Shown: one piece after another, positions 11,600-23,299 of the stretch
Layout: each line of letters starts with the position of its first letter
Numbering within the stretch: the stretch's first letter is position 1
Assembly: GCA_028673005.1 (NCBI GenBank)
Contig: CM054116.1
Location: 149,603,173 to 149,667,172, forward strand
Length of the DNA: 64,000 nt
Direction of reading: 5' to 3'
Origin: Tanypteryx hageni
Taxonomy: Eukaryota > Arthropoda > Insecta > Odonata > Petaluridae
Position numbers and translations under genes: made by a program
The notes under the pieces: generated by a model
The model's input: the letters and a program-made list of their open reading frames with translations, nothing else
The model's database searches: none
What the model was told of the DNA's origin: nothing

Positions 11600-12260
11600 T
11601 TTGTTGACTCAATGGTTAACTTGTATTATCTTCCCAAAGATTCACAATCTGCCTTACAAACTACATCAGAACCGCCTATTATTTACAGAACCAAATACCT
11701 TGTTCCTCAGTGTAATTCATCATAAAATCAATGTTGGTCATAAAACTCTTGATTTATTTTTTGATCTGAGTAAAGCATGTATTATAGCTTATTATTATTA
11801 ATTATTCCTGTATTTGAGGATTGCATGTTAATCAACAACAATTATCAATGTTTCATCAAGAGCCTAAAGCCATGTGCATAAGATTGTACAATCAAATTCC
11901 TAATCATATTAGGAATGTAAATTTACCCAAGTTTAAAAGCTCTGTGTATAACTTATTGTATTGTATTATAATGTAAAGGACTTCCTGGATTTTTATGTAT
12001 ATATTACGATATAACTGTAATCTATTACTTCTTGCTTAAAATATTTTTTGAATGTACTTTTATTACATCAGTAATGTTTAGAATTTATTATTTTTGCTCA
12101 TGATGTGCTCCTAAAGAAGCTCTTATGCGATATCCGTTCATGTTTATACTATGCCAACCTTGTCCTATATTTGTTTCTACAGATCGATGGAACAATAATA
12201 TTATTGTTATATTTTGTAAATTGATTTGCCGTCTTTTTTCTCAATAAACGTGTAAAGAAA
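11600..12260 (+). pseudogene. LINE reverse transcriptase relic
   Basis: Two decayed pieces are visible. At about 11720-11785 the peptide GHKTLDLFFDLSKAC resembles the catalytic motif (F-DLSKAFD) of non-LTR reverse transcriptases. At about 11870-11975 RLYNQIPNHIRNVNLPKFKS resembles the C-terminal region of such proteins. The sequence between them is deleted or degraded. An AATAAA near 12243 may mark the old 3' end. Clade not assigned. Confidence 0.55.
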
Positions 12261-12379
12261 TATCCGTTCTTTTCATTTAAAAGTGAGTACCAATTCCCAC
12301 CTAAACATTTTATGGGTAAATTGTTTTCAGAACTTTAAAAAATTGATGGATTGCGCCAAATTTATGGAATAATTAAACT

Positions 12380-12700
12380 GTTTGATTTACGGTAAATCGG
12401 CTGTCCCTACGGAAAGCGGGCAGCGGGTGGGGGAGCTGAGGAGTGTGGGGAGGAGAGGGGAGGAGGGAGAAGCGTCTGCTTGCGCAGCTCGTTGCCTGGC
12501 AACGCCTTCGACCAATGGGAGGGCCGTAACAAAACGCACTGAAGCAACGGAGGGGTTGTAGGGGTAAGTTTTAGGCTGTCCCCGTTTTATAACATTGAGC
12601 GTCGCGACTGTGGATGACTGCGGATAAACAACCGCCCTGCCTCGATATCTAAAGGCAAACATCCGTTTTTGCTTGCCCTGATTTCCCCTTCAAGAGGCCC
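12380..12700. promoter_or_regulatory. CpG-rich patch with RFX X-box and CCAAT box
   Basis: A GC- and CpG-rich island in AT-rich surroundings. It holds GTTGCCTGGCAAC at 12491-12503, a perfect inverted repeat matching the X-box bound by RFX factors (used in ciliary gene promoters), with a CCAAT box (12512-12516) 8 bases on. A possible splice donor GGGGTAAGT follows near 12563. A minus-strand frame of 91 codons spans the patch but shows no known domain. It may be a bidirectional promoter or first exon; it could also be a CpG-rich repeat. No gene driven by it is identified. Confidence 0.4.
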
Positions 12701-12798
12701 TACGCTTTCCTACGGCTTTATTCGTTCCTTTATTAGTACTTTCAGACTGATTTGAGATACAATTAATAAATATATCAGATGAAGTGTATAGCTCGAGA

Positions 12799-12929
12799 AA
12801 TGATGGAAGAGAATGGGAGAGAGACAGAGAGAAAGGGAGGGAGAGGGAGGGAGGGGGAGGGAGAGAGGGGGAGGGGGGAGGGGGAGAGAGAAAGGGGAGA
12901 GAGAGAGGGGGAGAGGGAGAGAGAGGCAG
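12799..12929 (+). repeat. Purine-rich (GGGAGA)n low complexity
   Basis: About 130 bases almost wholly A and G in GAGAGA, GGGAGG and GGGGAGA words. No coding meaning. Confidence 0.9.
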
Positions 12930-12987
12930 TTTTTTCTAGAGTTTGCGAGCTGGCTTTCATCTTTTTGGTTGCCAGAAAGTAGCTAGC

Positions 12988-13050
12988 ATAATATCGTCGT
13001 CGTTATCACAGGCAGTTCGTCCGTAGACAGGTCCGTGATCATTCACTGAT
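12988..13050 (-). repeat. RTE-like 3' tail fragment
   Basis: The minus strand reads CACGGACCTGTCTACGGACG followed by a GACGACGATAT end. This strongly resembles the 3' tail of the RTE copies at 6.1 and 8.3 kb (CACGGACCTGTCTACGGACA), but with a GACGAC end instead of ATGATG. It is a short fragment of a related RTE subfamily. Confidence 0.55.
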
Positions 13051-13474
13051 CCAGCCATTATACCTTCACTTTTTCAGAATGTGGAAAGACTTCGGTCGGA
13101 AAGTTTCCGAACGAGTGCTTCTGGACATCGGCTTCCTCTAGATCTTTTCCAAAGAAACTATATGTTGAAACTTCAGTAACTCACGCACCGCCAATTCCTC
13201 TCCTCCCCGATTCAAAACTTTCATAAAAGGCAGGGTGCATGCACCAGAGGCCTGGATCGCGCATCGCACCAGTGCGGTGTTTGCTTCGATCCGGACATTC
13301 GTAAATAAAACTGCGAAAGTGTTTTGGAAGAAAGCAAATGAGACATTTGTAAAGTGCGTCCATTGTGAGACGCGACTGTGATTCTCTCATTTCAGTACGA
13401 ATTTCCATCTTTGTACTTAAAAAGTTCAATTCGGCATAAATAAAATACCCATTTTAAATTTCAGTTATTGTTTT

Positions 13475-14070
13475 GTTTTTACTTTCTCCACACACGTAGT
13501 ATAGGGGAAAGTATTGTATTCATGAAAAAATCGACTTTGAGATTTCAACGGAAATAGACGTTTTGAGGTCCCCTGAACACGCTTTGTACGGTAAGTGATA
13601 AGTGATAGCTATTTGTGGGTGTTCTAACTCAAAAACTATTAATCAGGTCAACGCGAAATTTTATATTTAACAATTTTATAAAAGTCACAAGAATGTGCTT
13701 GTTTTTGGTAAAAATCGGTCAACCGGAAGTGGGTGTTAACTCTTGTCACTTATCCGTTATTTTTAAATATTTTCTTTAATATTTGATAAATGTAAAACTG
13801 TATCGGAATAAAAGTTGTAGGATATTTAATTTGCTACAACCTTTGTTTGAAACATTTTTCCATATAATGCATTGTTTAAGAGATATCTTATATTCTTAGC
13901 TGCCGCCACCACGCCACCTACCGACGACTACTGTTAACAATTGACGCTGTTACATCTTAGTAACGCTCCAATTTATTTTCTTAATTGTTGGAGCTTTGTG
14001 TGGCTATATCCGACATCAGAAGGCTATGGTTTGAGTTTATTTCTGTTCTTTGTAAAGTCGAAAATCTTCT
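13475..14070 (+). mobile_element. R1 family repeat
   Basis: Starts ACTTTCTCCACACACGTAGT and carries the shared GAGATTTCAACGGAAATA, CCCCTGAACACG, AACTCAAAAACTATTAATCA and TCAACCGGAAGTGGGTGTT blocks. The downstream end (AATTGTTGGAGCTTTGTGTGG...GACATCAGAAGGCTATGG) differs from most copies but matches the 19-kb copy, so it represents a second 3' subtype. Confidence 0.85.
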
Positions 14071-14450
14071 CGCAGTTACTTAAAATGTTGTGCCGTCATA
14101 GTTTGACTGTTAATTTGTTCACGGTAAATGTATTAGAATAAATGACTTGCAAATTTCATCCACGTTCATGTATAAAACTTTACTTGTACCAATTTATTAT
14201 TGCCGATCAATCGTCGCTCTACAAAATATCCATGCGAATCCAATTTGACACGTTGTACATGAAATGCAGAGTTGCCGCTGTCAGGGAAGTCCACCGAGGA
14301 GGCACAGACCGTGCAATGGCAGCAAATGATGCATCATGGTCTCGGGCTCCGAGATTCTCTTTCCTCTAACCGACTGTGGTTCCCTGGAATTACAGAGAAA
14401 TCGCCCGTTATTAAATGCCCTTCATTAAACATACGATTATCATAAACTAG

Positions 14451-14505
14451 CTAATTACCCCGGCTTTCCCACGGGTTTACACGGTCTAGGGATTTATCAG
14501 GCATG
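14451..14505 (-). repeat. Short conserved interspersed repeat
   Basis: TAATTACCCCGGCTTTCCCA then CGGGTTTACACGGTCTAGGG. On the minus strand this reads as a GTGTAAACCCGTGGGAAAGCC-like word that I associate with dispersed insect repeats. The complementary tail type (CATGAAAATCGGTCTC... plus GACGGACAGACAGA) appears near 26230-26300. No boundaries can be set. Confidence 0.4.
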
Positions 14506-15450
14506 TTGTATTCGCTGTCTTCATATATAATTAATCAATGTCTGTCCGTACTCTAATTTATCTCTTGAACAGTTTGTCATAGAGAAATGCTGTGAACGCC
14601 ATATTCTTCCTGCCGACTAGTAGACCCCGAGAAAATTATTTTCATTGACGTAAGTGTCCCGGATTCGACTCCGGGAGACGATTGTATTTTCCCTTAATGT
14701 TTAAACAGGAGTTTCGATTTTTCAAGGTGTAAGGTTTATTTCATTCAGTCATTAAAATACGTAAATATGAACAGAATTTCCCCGTTTTCATTTTAATCGA
14801 TGTCTAATTCTAGGAAATATTTTACTTTTGCGATGCGTAGATGTTAAACGAAATAATTTGTCAGAAACACGCGTTTCTTTTCGAAGTTTTGGGGCTTTTT
14901 CTCGTATTCATTGCGGGCGTTACCAAGGCGACCCGAATTGTTGCCCGAGATTGAACTCGCGTCTATTAAGCCCACGAGTGGACGAAGGAATTGCGTCATT
15001 CGCCTATCGCATTCTATGAAGCATGGAAATCATAGTTGTAGCACAGTCAAACTTAATGGATTTCAACGTTAATATTTGAACATTAGGAGCCCGCGTTGCA
15101 GTACTTCCTGCGAACATTTAGGGAACTTTGGGTGAAGAGGCCCAATGCGATAGTTACTATGACGAAAAATTGTCACGCAAGGTGTTATTAGTGGAACCAC
15201 TTTTATTGCCCCTCTCAAAATAATCATACAGCTCAAGACAAATACACAGACCTTCATGATTTGGTCTAACACTTACCTTATTATTCAGTAAACTGCGTGT
15301 GGACTGTGAGAATTTTTAACGATTGACCAAAAGAAAAAAATCTTCGTTCTTTATCTCAATACTGGAATGTAACCTTTTCCGTAAGGGAGAAGAGATTAAA
15401 ATTGCACATAAAAATTCAAGTTTCTAATTTCTAGGACAATTATAAGTAAC
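14506..15450. other. No gene recognised
   Basis: Mixed sequence with a possible B-box-like word (GGATTCGACTCCGGG near 14660). The longest frames (14828-15019 plus, 15272-15069 minus) have no recognisable domain. Confidence 0.4.
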
Positions 15451-15459
15451 TGGCGTGAT

Positions 15460-16190
15460 TGACAGTCCAATATGACTGGTACTCGTGGATTAAGTATTAA
15501 ATTTAAGGAATTTCCCATCCTCCCTCCCTCCCCCATCCTCCCTCCCACCCTCCCTCCCGCCCTCCCGTCCATCCTCCCTCCCTCTCCTTTTTCTCTCCTT
15601 CTCTGGAAAAATAGACTAATTCTATACCATCTTTACTTTCTATGTACCTTCCATTCTATATCCCTTCCTTCCTATCTCCCTCCCCACATCCCCCTCTCTC
15701 TTACTCTAGTACATCTATATAGTCGTTTAGATAAACAAAAGAATCCAAACTAAATCCCAGTCCCATTAGGATTACGTAATTTCGCGAAAACTTCTACGAT
15801 ATCTTAAGGCTATCTGTGCATTCGTATATATTACATTTATGCGGGTTGACACAACAATTGATTCTCGAAATTTAACAATTACCTGGTTGGCTAGACAACA
15901 GCCTGTTTTAAAGGCGATATTTTCCCAAAATATTTTTAATGTTTAATATGAGAGATTTCGAACGGCAGGCGGAAAAAGATGAATTGAATTAGAAACTTGA
16001 TTAATTTTTCTAAAGCATAGTTCATATTCGAAGATCGTACGTCAATTCTTTCTAATTTTAATTTCAAAAGAATTAAAGCCTGCACTTTAAAAAGTCGCTC
16101 TCCGATGTTAATCTTATGGGAATTTTTTGGAATTAAAAAATTATGTTTGGGGCCCATAAACCTAAAAACATCCCGTTTTCGCAATATTTC
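15460..16190 (+). repeat. R2 family repeat with pyrimidine block
   Basis: R2 order: TTAAGTATTAAATTTAAGGA, a CCTCCCTCCC block (15520-15600), ACGTAATTTCGCGAA, ATTCTCGAAATTTAACAATT, AGATTTCGAACGGCAGGCGG and a final region ending near TTATGGGAATTT. The same order is found at 23.3, 28.5, 45.5, 46.9 and 49.8 kb. Confidence 0.8.
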
Positions 16191-16379
16191 CTTTGTTTAT
16201 AAGTTATGAATAATCAGTCTGAATTGTTTCAGCATTCTAGCTCACATTAGTGCGGTTATAATATAGAGAGATAAAAACAAAAATGAAATTCAAAATGTAA
16301 GTTGTCTAATTTCATAAGGAGAAAAGGGCTATTAACGCAAGTAATATTCCCAATGATGAAATATCTCTCTGATACATTA

Positions 16380-16445
16380 ACGTTTTTTTCGAGATGAGAT
16401 GAAATGCTTGCAGAATGCACGCACCTTCTGCTGGTGTCAACATAT
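16380..16445 (-). repeat. R3 terminal fragment
   Basis: GAGATGAGATGAAATGCTTG followed by CAGAATGCACGCACC is the reverse of the R3 end (TGCTTGCATACTGCAAGCATTTCATC). It lies just downstream of receptor exon 2. Confidence 0.65.
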
Positions 16446-16472
16446 AGGTAATGTATGCAACGGGAAGCTTAC

Positions 16473-16678
16473 CAGCAAGCGAGATTTCCCACATCTAGCT
16501 TTGCAGGCATAATCCTGTTGTTGCCATGTCGCCTCTGCATCTCGCTCGTCAGGACAACGTCTTCGTCCAACACTCTCAAGAGGTTTATCAATCCACAGCC
16601 GCAGTTGAAAGGATTGTCCTCCAGTAGGATCCTGACGTGGCCATACGCCCTGTCGATGCAAACTGGGGCTCTCTTCAG
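16473..16678 (-). CDS. Toll-like LRR receptor, exon 2 (LRR C-terminal cap)
   Basis: The minus-strand exon runs from a TTTCCAG acceptor to a CTG|GTAAGC donor; 206 nt, entered in phase 0, which matches the phase-0 end of exon 1. The peptide starts LKRAPVCIDR and contains ILLEDNPFNCGCGLINLL, the signature of an LRR C-terminal cap (N-P-F-x-C-x-C), followed by a later Cys (GNLAC). In Toll receptors this cap closes the extracellular solenoid before a second LRR block or the membrane helix. The remaining exons (transmembrane and TIR, if it is a Toll) should lie at lower coordinates, but I do not see them here. Linkage to exon 1 is inferred from strand, phase and domain order. Confidence 0.75.
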
Positions 16679-16730
16679 CTGGAAATCAATCGAAGCGGTG
16701 ATATTATCGGACAAGTGTTATCGCTTAGAG

Positions 16731-17391
16731 CAGTGGTTCTTAAACTGGGGTGCATGCACCCCTTGGGGGTGCGAGACACTGTTTCTAGGGGTGCGAGGTG
16801 TCGATATAGAGATTTAAAAAAAATTAATTTCATAGAAACATAAAATAAAATATACAACGAAACATTTTGGAAAAATGTCATTTAATTTGTCACAGCCTTT
16901 GAATAAATGCATTATATATATTATAAATCAGACGATTATATGTTCATGTCTTCAAAAGAAACATTTGCGTATGGAGCGCTCAGCTTATACCCTTCAAGGA
17001 TGCCAGCCGTCTGCTATCCCCACCCTGCTGCGAAGCACTCGCCTGCTAGAAATCAGCCTTTCTGCATTAGCGACGCAGTTCAAAGATCTTGTAATCATTA
17101 CAATGTAATGCAAACCATTACAATGTAATAATTGACGTCGCGAGGTGTTCTGAACCTTCTTTCATTAAATAAATAAAATGTTATTATATATTCTAATTTT
17201 TCTTTTTCAAATCCTTAAACCAAGACTTTTTACACATATAGCTGGACTCTGTCGAATTTTATTCTTCATCGCTCAACTGTAACTAAGGCTGAGACACACA
17301 TTTAAATAAAAAATCAAAGATATTTTTTCGGGGTGCGAAAGCATATTCTGAAAGTCCAAGGGGTGCGGGGAGCTAAAAAGGTTAAAAAAGG
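16731..17391. mobile_element. Non-autonomous hAT-type element
   Basis: The left end CAGTGGTTCTTAAACTGGGG and GTGCATGCACCCC is a typical hAT terminal repeat. The right end, read in reverse, carries TTTTTAACCTTTTTAGCTCC and CGCACCCCTTGGACTTTC, a diverged counterpart. The 660-base interior has no transposase. No clean 8-bp target duplication is seen, so the right border is approximate. It sits in the receptor intron. Confidence 0.65.
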
Positions 17392-17509
17392 ATTTTAAAA
17401 AAAGCAGGGATTATTTATCATATACAAATATTATAACGTTTCTTAGTCACGGATATGCGCGAATTAATTATCAGATAAAAATAAAAGTTATATTAATGAA
17501 ACCACCCTA

Positions 17510-18310
17510 TAGATCCTGGTGTCCACGCACACCTAAATCATTTCCATTTTAAATAAGAGTCTATCATAGCTTACCGTGTAAAAAGCTTTTGATAAATCAA
17601 TTAAGACAGCTGATACTGAATTTCCGTCATCGAGGGCTTGCTGTAGACGGATGACAATTCAACGTGCTACATCCTTTACGAAATCCATGTTCACATTGAT
17701 AGAAAAAAGACTGTTTTACAATAAAGGAAACTAATCTGTTTTTTAACAACGCGCTCTATCAGTTCTGAAAGTGGAGGTAGTACAGATAGAGGTCGGTAGT
17801 TCCCAGGATTTTCAACGTCACCCCCTTTATAAATTGCATCTGCGCTAGCTACTTTCAATTTATCTGGCACACTACCTAAAGAAACAGTTTTAGTAATAAC
17901 ATAAGCTAGTGCTGGTGAAATAATGTTACCACAATTCTTCAGTATATTAGTAGTTAAGTTATCTTTGGTAGCTTTGTTTTTGTTCTTTATTATGCTTATG
18001 ATTGTAAGAATTTCCTCCACTGTTGTGGGCCACGGAGAAATTGAACCCGATCCCAAAATATCAGCCACTCAGGCGTACGTTATTACATCAGAGGGCCTCG
18101 TAAAGTTGTCCATTAAGTTTTAAGTTACCGCATTTTCTGTTGCACCTAGCTTCTTTGGTTAAAAATTCATTTATAGTTCCCCAAATTACTTTAGGTTTAA
18201 TCGTTACTGGATTCCAATTTATAAAAGAAATATTTCTTCCGGAGCTCATGCTTTTGTTTCGTAACCAGGTTACAGTGGCGGCTCCTACCATAAGATTCAT
18301 TCCTACCAAA
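17510..18310 (-). pseudogene. LINE reverse transcriptase relic in receptor intron
   Basis: Minus-strand peptides in order: PKVIWGTINEFL (pre-RT region), NKNKATKDNLTTNILKN (the KATG-D finger motif, decayed), GDVENPGNYRPLSVLPPLSE, CEHGFRKGCST, then DDGNSVSAVLIDLSKAF with stops and frameshifts. This is the first two thirds of a non-LTR reverse transcriptase of the Jockey/CR1 group. The YADD motif is missing. It is a 5'- and 3'-truncated dead copy. Confidence 0.85.
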
Positions 18311-18667
18311 ACATTTCAAACCTAAGTAACATCTTTCTTTATAGTGATGCAAATTCACTTATTCCTTTGTTTAATAATATTCCTTGAATATTATCAATGC
18401 AAATAACGTGTTATAAATTTATCATGCAGGCGAGATTTCAACGGAATTGCAAAACTTTTCCATGCGTTGACTGTCCTGTTAAAAAATTCGAAAGGTTATC
18501 ATAATTATATTATAGAGTTCATTCACATTAAAGTATAAACTATATAAAACTTGGTTATAAAAATTCATTTTTATATCTTTACTTGTTTAAAGTGTATTAA
18601 TATTAGAGCATCATATTTTTTATGAAATGCGAATTATATTTCAATAGGCCTGTATATCTTCATTTTT

Positions 18668-18967
18668 ACTTTCTCCATATACGAAGTATGAATCAAGTAT
18701 GGTTTTCATGAAAAAAATCTAATTCGAGATTTCAACGGAAATACATGTTTTGAGGTCCCCTGAACACCTTTTGACTATTTTCTCGATGATGTCTGAGTTT
18801 GTGTGTGTCTGTGACGGGGATATTGTGGATGCTATAACTCAAAAACTATTATCAGATCAGCATGAAATTTTATATTTGACATTATTGTGAAAGGAAGACA
18901 TGCTGATTAGTTTTTGGTAAAAATCAGTCAACAGGAAGTGGGTATTTACTCTTTTCACTTATCTGTT
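18668..18967 (+). mobile_element. R1 family repeat, 3'-truncated
   Basis: Starts ACTTTCTCCATATACGAAGT and runs through the ACGGAAATACATG, CCCCTGAACACC, and TCAACAGGAAGTGGGTATTT blocks, then is cut by the next R1 copy at the CTTATCTGTT word. Two R1 copies lie head to tail. Confidence 0.85.
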
Positions 18968-19631
18968 TATACTTCCTTCATACGTAATATAGGGGAAAGT
19001 ATTGTTTTCACGAAAAAAATCGTCTTCCAAATTTCAACGGAAATATGTTTTGAGGTTCCCTGAACACGTTTTGACCATTTTCTCGATGGTGTCTGTGTGT
19101 GTGATAGCTTTTATTTGGGTGCTAGAACTCAAAAACTGTTAATCATGTCAATGCGAAATATTATATTTAACATTTAAAAAAAGTCACAAGAACTGATTAG
19201 TTTATAGTAAAAATCGGTCAACCGGAAGTGGGTGTTTACAATTGTCACTTGTCCGTTATTTTGAAATATTTGCTTTAATATTTGATAAATGTAAGAATGT
19301 GCTGGAATAAAAGTTGTAGGCAATTTAACTTTCTACGACCTTTGTTTGAAACAATTTCCCATATAATACATTGTTGAAGAGATATTTTTAAAACTAAAAA
19401 TTTTAGCTGTCACCGTCGCACCACCTACCGGTGACTATTGTTAACACATTACGCTCTCCTTTTGATTTGTTGGAGCATCTGGGCTATATCCAGTATCAGA
19501 AGGCTACAGTTTGAGTTTATCTCTGTTTTTGTGAAGTCAACACATTTTTCCCTCAGTTCCTTAAAATATTTATTATCATTTAACCTTTTTCGAATTATTA
19601 CAAAGATTGCAGGTATGGAGAAAGTCATGTG
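18968..19631 (+). mobile_element. R1 family repeat, near full length
   Basis: Starts ACTTCCTTCATACGTAATAT and ends GGTATGGAGAAAGT before CATG. It contains all shared blocks, plus the TTGGAGCATCTGGGCTATAT 3' subtype found in the 13.5-kb copy. The inverted ends (ACTTTCTCCATA and TATGGAGAAAGT) suggest a DNA-transposon origin. Confidence 0.85.
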
Positions 19632-20841
19632 GTGGACACAAAAGATGTTTTTAAGCGGATTAATATTTGAAATTCTTTATTTTCTAGTGAAACGTGTAAT
19701 TATGAGTTCTTCTTGCAGAAAAATTATGTAAAATTCAATTGTCGCATTAATAAATTTCAAAACGCAATTTTTTGCAATTGTCCTTTTCCCCAACGTGCGT
19801 GCTATGATGTTGTATAAGGTAGCGCGTGTTATCGCGCGTTAAGTAAACTTCTACTCGTATCTCGTTAAGTGGCATCCGTCATGCCTTAGTTAAATGCCAT
19901 AATATGGTAGAGAGAGAAATATATCGTATTTCTGTCCCTGGCTCTTATATGATGTGTAAGGTTCAGATTCAAAGATGAATTCGGATGGAGGACTTCCTTT
20001 ACCACAAATAATTCCGCGAGACCAAATAATTACGACTTATGGTTTCGGAGATAAAAAATCGAGAAAATCCCGATAATAAAACATCGCATGTTTTGTTTAC
20101 ATCGATCGCTAAGACGGTTCTCTCAGCAGACGACAATTAAATTTCTCTCTTCCTAGCTCTTACATGATCTGTAAGTCATATATTTAAAAAATTATCTGGA
20201 TAGACGACTACATTTTCCGCAAAACAGTACGCGATATCACATAATTACGACTTGAATTTCGGTTATAGAAATTCAAGAATCTTTTGTTTCCGTTCTGTAC
20301 GTATTTCCTATAAATGAAGCCCTATATATCTTTGCGTATTCCTTTTATGGAGTATACTTTCCCATCTCGTTTCCTTTTGGTCGATCGTTAAGAACTCACG
20401 CAGTCTACAAACAGTTTACTAAATACTATTTAACTGCAGTTATTAACATTATTATAAACTTCGTAAAGGAGTGCGTACTTCTAGCAAAGTCTTCCGTGTA
20501 ACCTTAAAGTATCTCAAGAATAAGATAATTTATAGTTTTGGAAGTCGAAGAAAGCAAAAACTAAAAAAATTACGTATTTTGATGAATGAAGGGAAAAATC
20601 GAGCACTTAGAGAAATCGAAAATCCCTTGCAAACGTTTGGGGAAATATAACCGTCTTCGGGACTCGAACCTGGGACAATTTTGTAAAGGAATAGATAATT
20701 TTCACAGGGTCTCCTAGATGGCAGAATCTAAATTGTTTTCGCTGCATTTCCCTATGACAAACTATTCAACAGATAAAATGGGTGAAGGACAGACATTGAG
20801 TAATTATAAGTATATAAAAGATGGTTGATGGTTGTACATAC
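19632..20841. other. Receptor intron, mostly unique sequence
   Basis: Intron sequence next to receptor exon 1. A tRNA-B-box-like word is present on the minus strand near 20650 (CCCAGGTTCGAGTCCCG), compatible with a SINE fragment. Nothing else is recognised. Confidence 0.5.
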
Positions 20842-22965
20842 CTCCGCATCCATCGAATGAGGCAGTAGGGAAACCTTTCCCCAATTCTTAGTATCCATAT
20901 CGAAAAGCCACAGCCCTTCGTTGAAACTCAGACTGTGGTTGGACAGGTTAAGTATATTTACAGATACACTTCCCTTTGGAAATTCCATGAAAATATCCAA
21001 ATGAGTCATTCCATTGCTCGACAGATCCACCTCGTCTACTTTTCTCGCCTTCTCCGGCCACTCCAGCTGGAATTTGTTTATCCTGTTGTGTGACAACCGG
21101 AGGACCCTTAAACTTCCTGCCTCCAACAGGAAACCCGAAGGTACTCTGACGATCCGATTGGAGGATAGGTCCAAGTGCTCCAGTCTCTGATCTGACGTCA
21201 CCAGAAGCGAACTCGAGATTTCAACGATGGAGTTGTTTGACAGGTCTAAGTGCCTCAGCTCCTTCAAAGCGTGGAACACACCCTCGGTAACCCGTTCCAA
21301 CGAGTTACTTCCTAAATCCAAGCGTTGCAAAGCGGGAAGTTCCAGGAAGGGTACAGCCTTTAATAGGTTTCCACTCAAATCCAATTCCTTCAGCGAAGTG
21401 TTTATGTGAGAGAATAATCCCGGGGGCAAATCTTCCAGATGATTGTTGCTGAGATCTATTCTGTACACTCGCTTGACTTCCCGGAAGAGATCTCCGTGGA
21501 TCGATTCGATCTTATTGTTCGATATGTTGAAAATGTTTATCTCGGAGATGTTGGAGATGATTCGATTGTTTATCTCGCGCAGAAGATTGCTCGATAGGTC
21601 GAGGGCTGATATTACGCCGGTGTTGGCGACCAGCGTGAAGTTTAGGTGTTCTATCTTGTTATCCGATACGTGGACATAACTCACGCGGTTGTTGTGGCGA
21701 AAAAGGTCTGCTGGCAATGACTTTAGTTGGTTCCCACGAAGGTCGATTGTGTCCAGCGTCGGGTTGTTCTGGAAGAGTCCCTCGGGGAGGAATCGTATCT
21801 GGTTCCAACTCAAGTCAATCCATTTCACGTTGGGAACGTCTCGTAATGCATCTGGTTGCACGGAAACCACGGATGAATTTCTGATATTCAGCGAATAGAA
21901 TTTATCTCCCACGATGAACCTCGCTAAAGGGATGTCCTTCCCCGCATTATAGTTCAAATCGAACGATACCAAATCGGGACTCTCGATAATCGGATGATCT
22001 GGTAACTCAGGGACGGCGTTCCCAGAAATGTCCATTAACTTGATCATCTTCAAGAATTGGAAGCATCTAGGATCAAAGCGCGATAGCTGGTTGTAACTTA
22101 CACTCAATAGTTCCAGGTTGGACAACCCGGAACAGTCTTCCGCACTTATTTCCACCAAAGAATTCCGTTCAAGATACAGCGATTCTAAATTGTTGGCGTT
22201 CTTGAAGCTCCTAGGCAGCGAAGACAAGTGGTTTTTTCTCAGACTCAAAGTACTCAAATTTCCCAGGTGTTCGTAGAAGTCCTCTTCCAAAACTTTGAGA
22301 CCGTTTTTCTCCAGGTAAAGTTCTTTTAGAAGTGGGAGAGTTGGGGTTCGAACACCGCTTCCAGGAGAACCTGAAGGAGCGTAGGAAAACAGGGAGCTCG
22401 GAATGTGACCTAACTTGGTGTTCACGATTTTGAGACGTTCGAGATTAATGACGGTGTCTCGGAACAGGTCTACGGGAAGCTCGGATAACAAAGGACAGTC
22501 GATGGATAACCATCTCAGCCACGCCATGCCTTCCAGTTGTCCCTTCGAGATGGAGTAGTCCTTCCTCTCTCCGCATTCGATCTCCAGGGAGTCGTACGTC
22601 TTGTCGGATCCGTTAGAGAATCGTAAGAGGGACCCGTAAGAGCCCAAAGGTCCCGGACAACTTATCAACCTAACCCTTGAAATGGTGTGTCTCTCCAGAT
22701 GCAGCCACGTGTAATAGTTTTGCGTGATCTTCGAAGCGGGTGTCGTGGTGTTGCATTCTATAAGCACTTGGTTTAAACCGGGAATGGTGTTGAGATGCAA
22801 CTCTCCCTCGCAGTGCAACACCGTCATAAAGTAATTTAGCATGCAGACGCAATTAGGATCGTTCCTGCAGGTGCCACCTGTACCGATAGGTTCTTCCATC
22901 AACGACCACGCACCGAAAACAATCGTCGCTAACAGTAACGACATGCAGCACTTGTATTGACCCAT
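20842..22965 (-). CDS. Toll-like LRR receptor, exon 1 (signal peptide and LRR ectodomain)
   Basis: The start is the ATG at 22965 (MGQYKCCMSLL); the upstream GTG in frame is not used. Residues 1-21 form a signal peptide. A Cys-rich cap follows (TCRNDPNCVCML...LHCEG). From about residue 150 to 690 there are about 22 leucine-rich repeats with the LxxLxLxxNxL pattern, many ending LPxxLF, as in insect Tolls. Several N-glycosylation sites are visible. The exon ends in phase 0 at a GAG|GTATGT donor (708 codons), and the open frame beyond it is intron. The next exon is called at 16473-16678. Role inferred from the family: membrane receptor in immunity, development or cell adhesion. Without a TIR domain in view, another LRR receptor remains possible. 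Confidence 0.88.
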
Positions 22966-23299
22966 ATCCACCGGTGAGGTATCCCGTCGCGTGTCTTTTA
23001 TCTACGAACGCGCGTTCGGATGGGCGTCACCACGGCAATTGATCCTATTGAGGAGTGCTGCGATGGAAACCAAAGCGGAGGTTCGTTTATCGTCTCGAGT
23101 CACGAGGTTGAAGTCGCGGCAAACATCCGGGTGGAATCGGAAATGCCTCTTCCTGTCGGTTTAAAGGAATTTCGCGAGATATACGCGAACAGCGCAATGT
23201 GTTTATCCTCGCGAACATATTTCATAGAGAATTATCTGAAGGTAATAGTCGTTGCTCCGGAATTCTATGATGACAAGATAATACTGAGGTTTATTAATG
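22966..23299. promoter_or_regulatory. 5' flank of the LRR receptor gene
   Basis: The sequence upstream of the receptor ATG is moderately CpG-rich (GAACGCGCGTTCGGATGGGCG) and should hold the promoter and 5' UTR. No TATA box is evident. A 102-codon plus-strand frame starting at 23020 overlaps it and shows no known domain; I regard it as chance. Confidence 0.35.

Noticed and set aside
13181..13429. 82-codon minus frame as the next exon of the Toll-like gene
   Set aside because: Cys-containing but not TIR- or transmembrane-like, and the splice sites are unconvincing.
20640..20690. tRNA gene
   Set aside because: A B-box-like word is present (CCCAGGTTCGAGTCCCG on the minus strand) but no matching A box or cloverleaf; more likely a SINE fragment. 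The same applies to the B-box-like words at 14660, 26140, 28800 and in R2.
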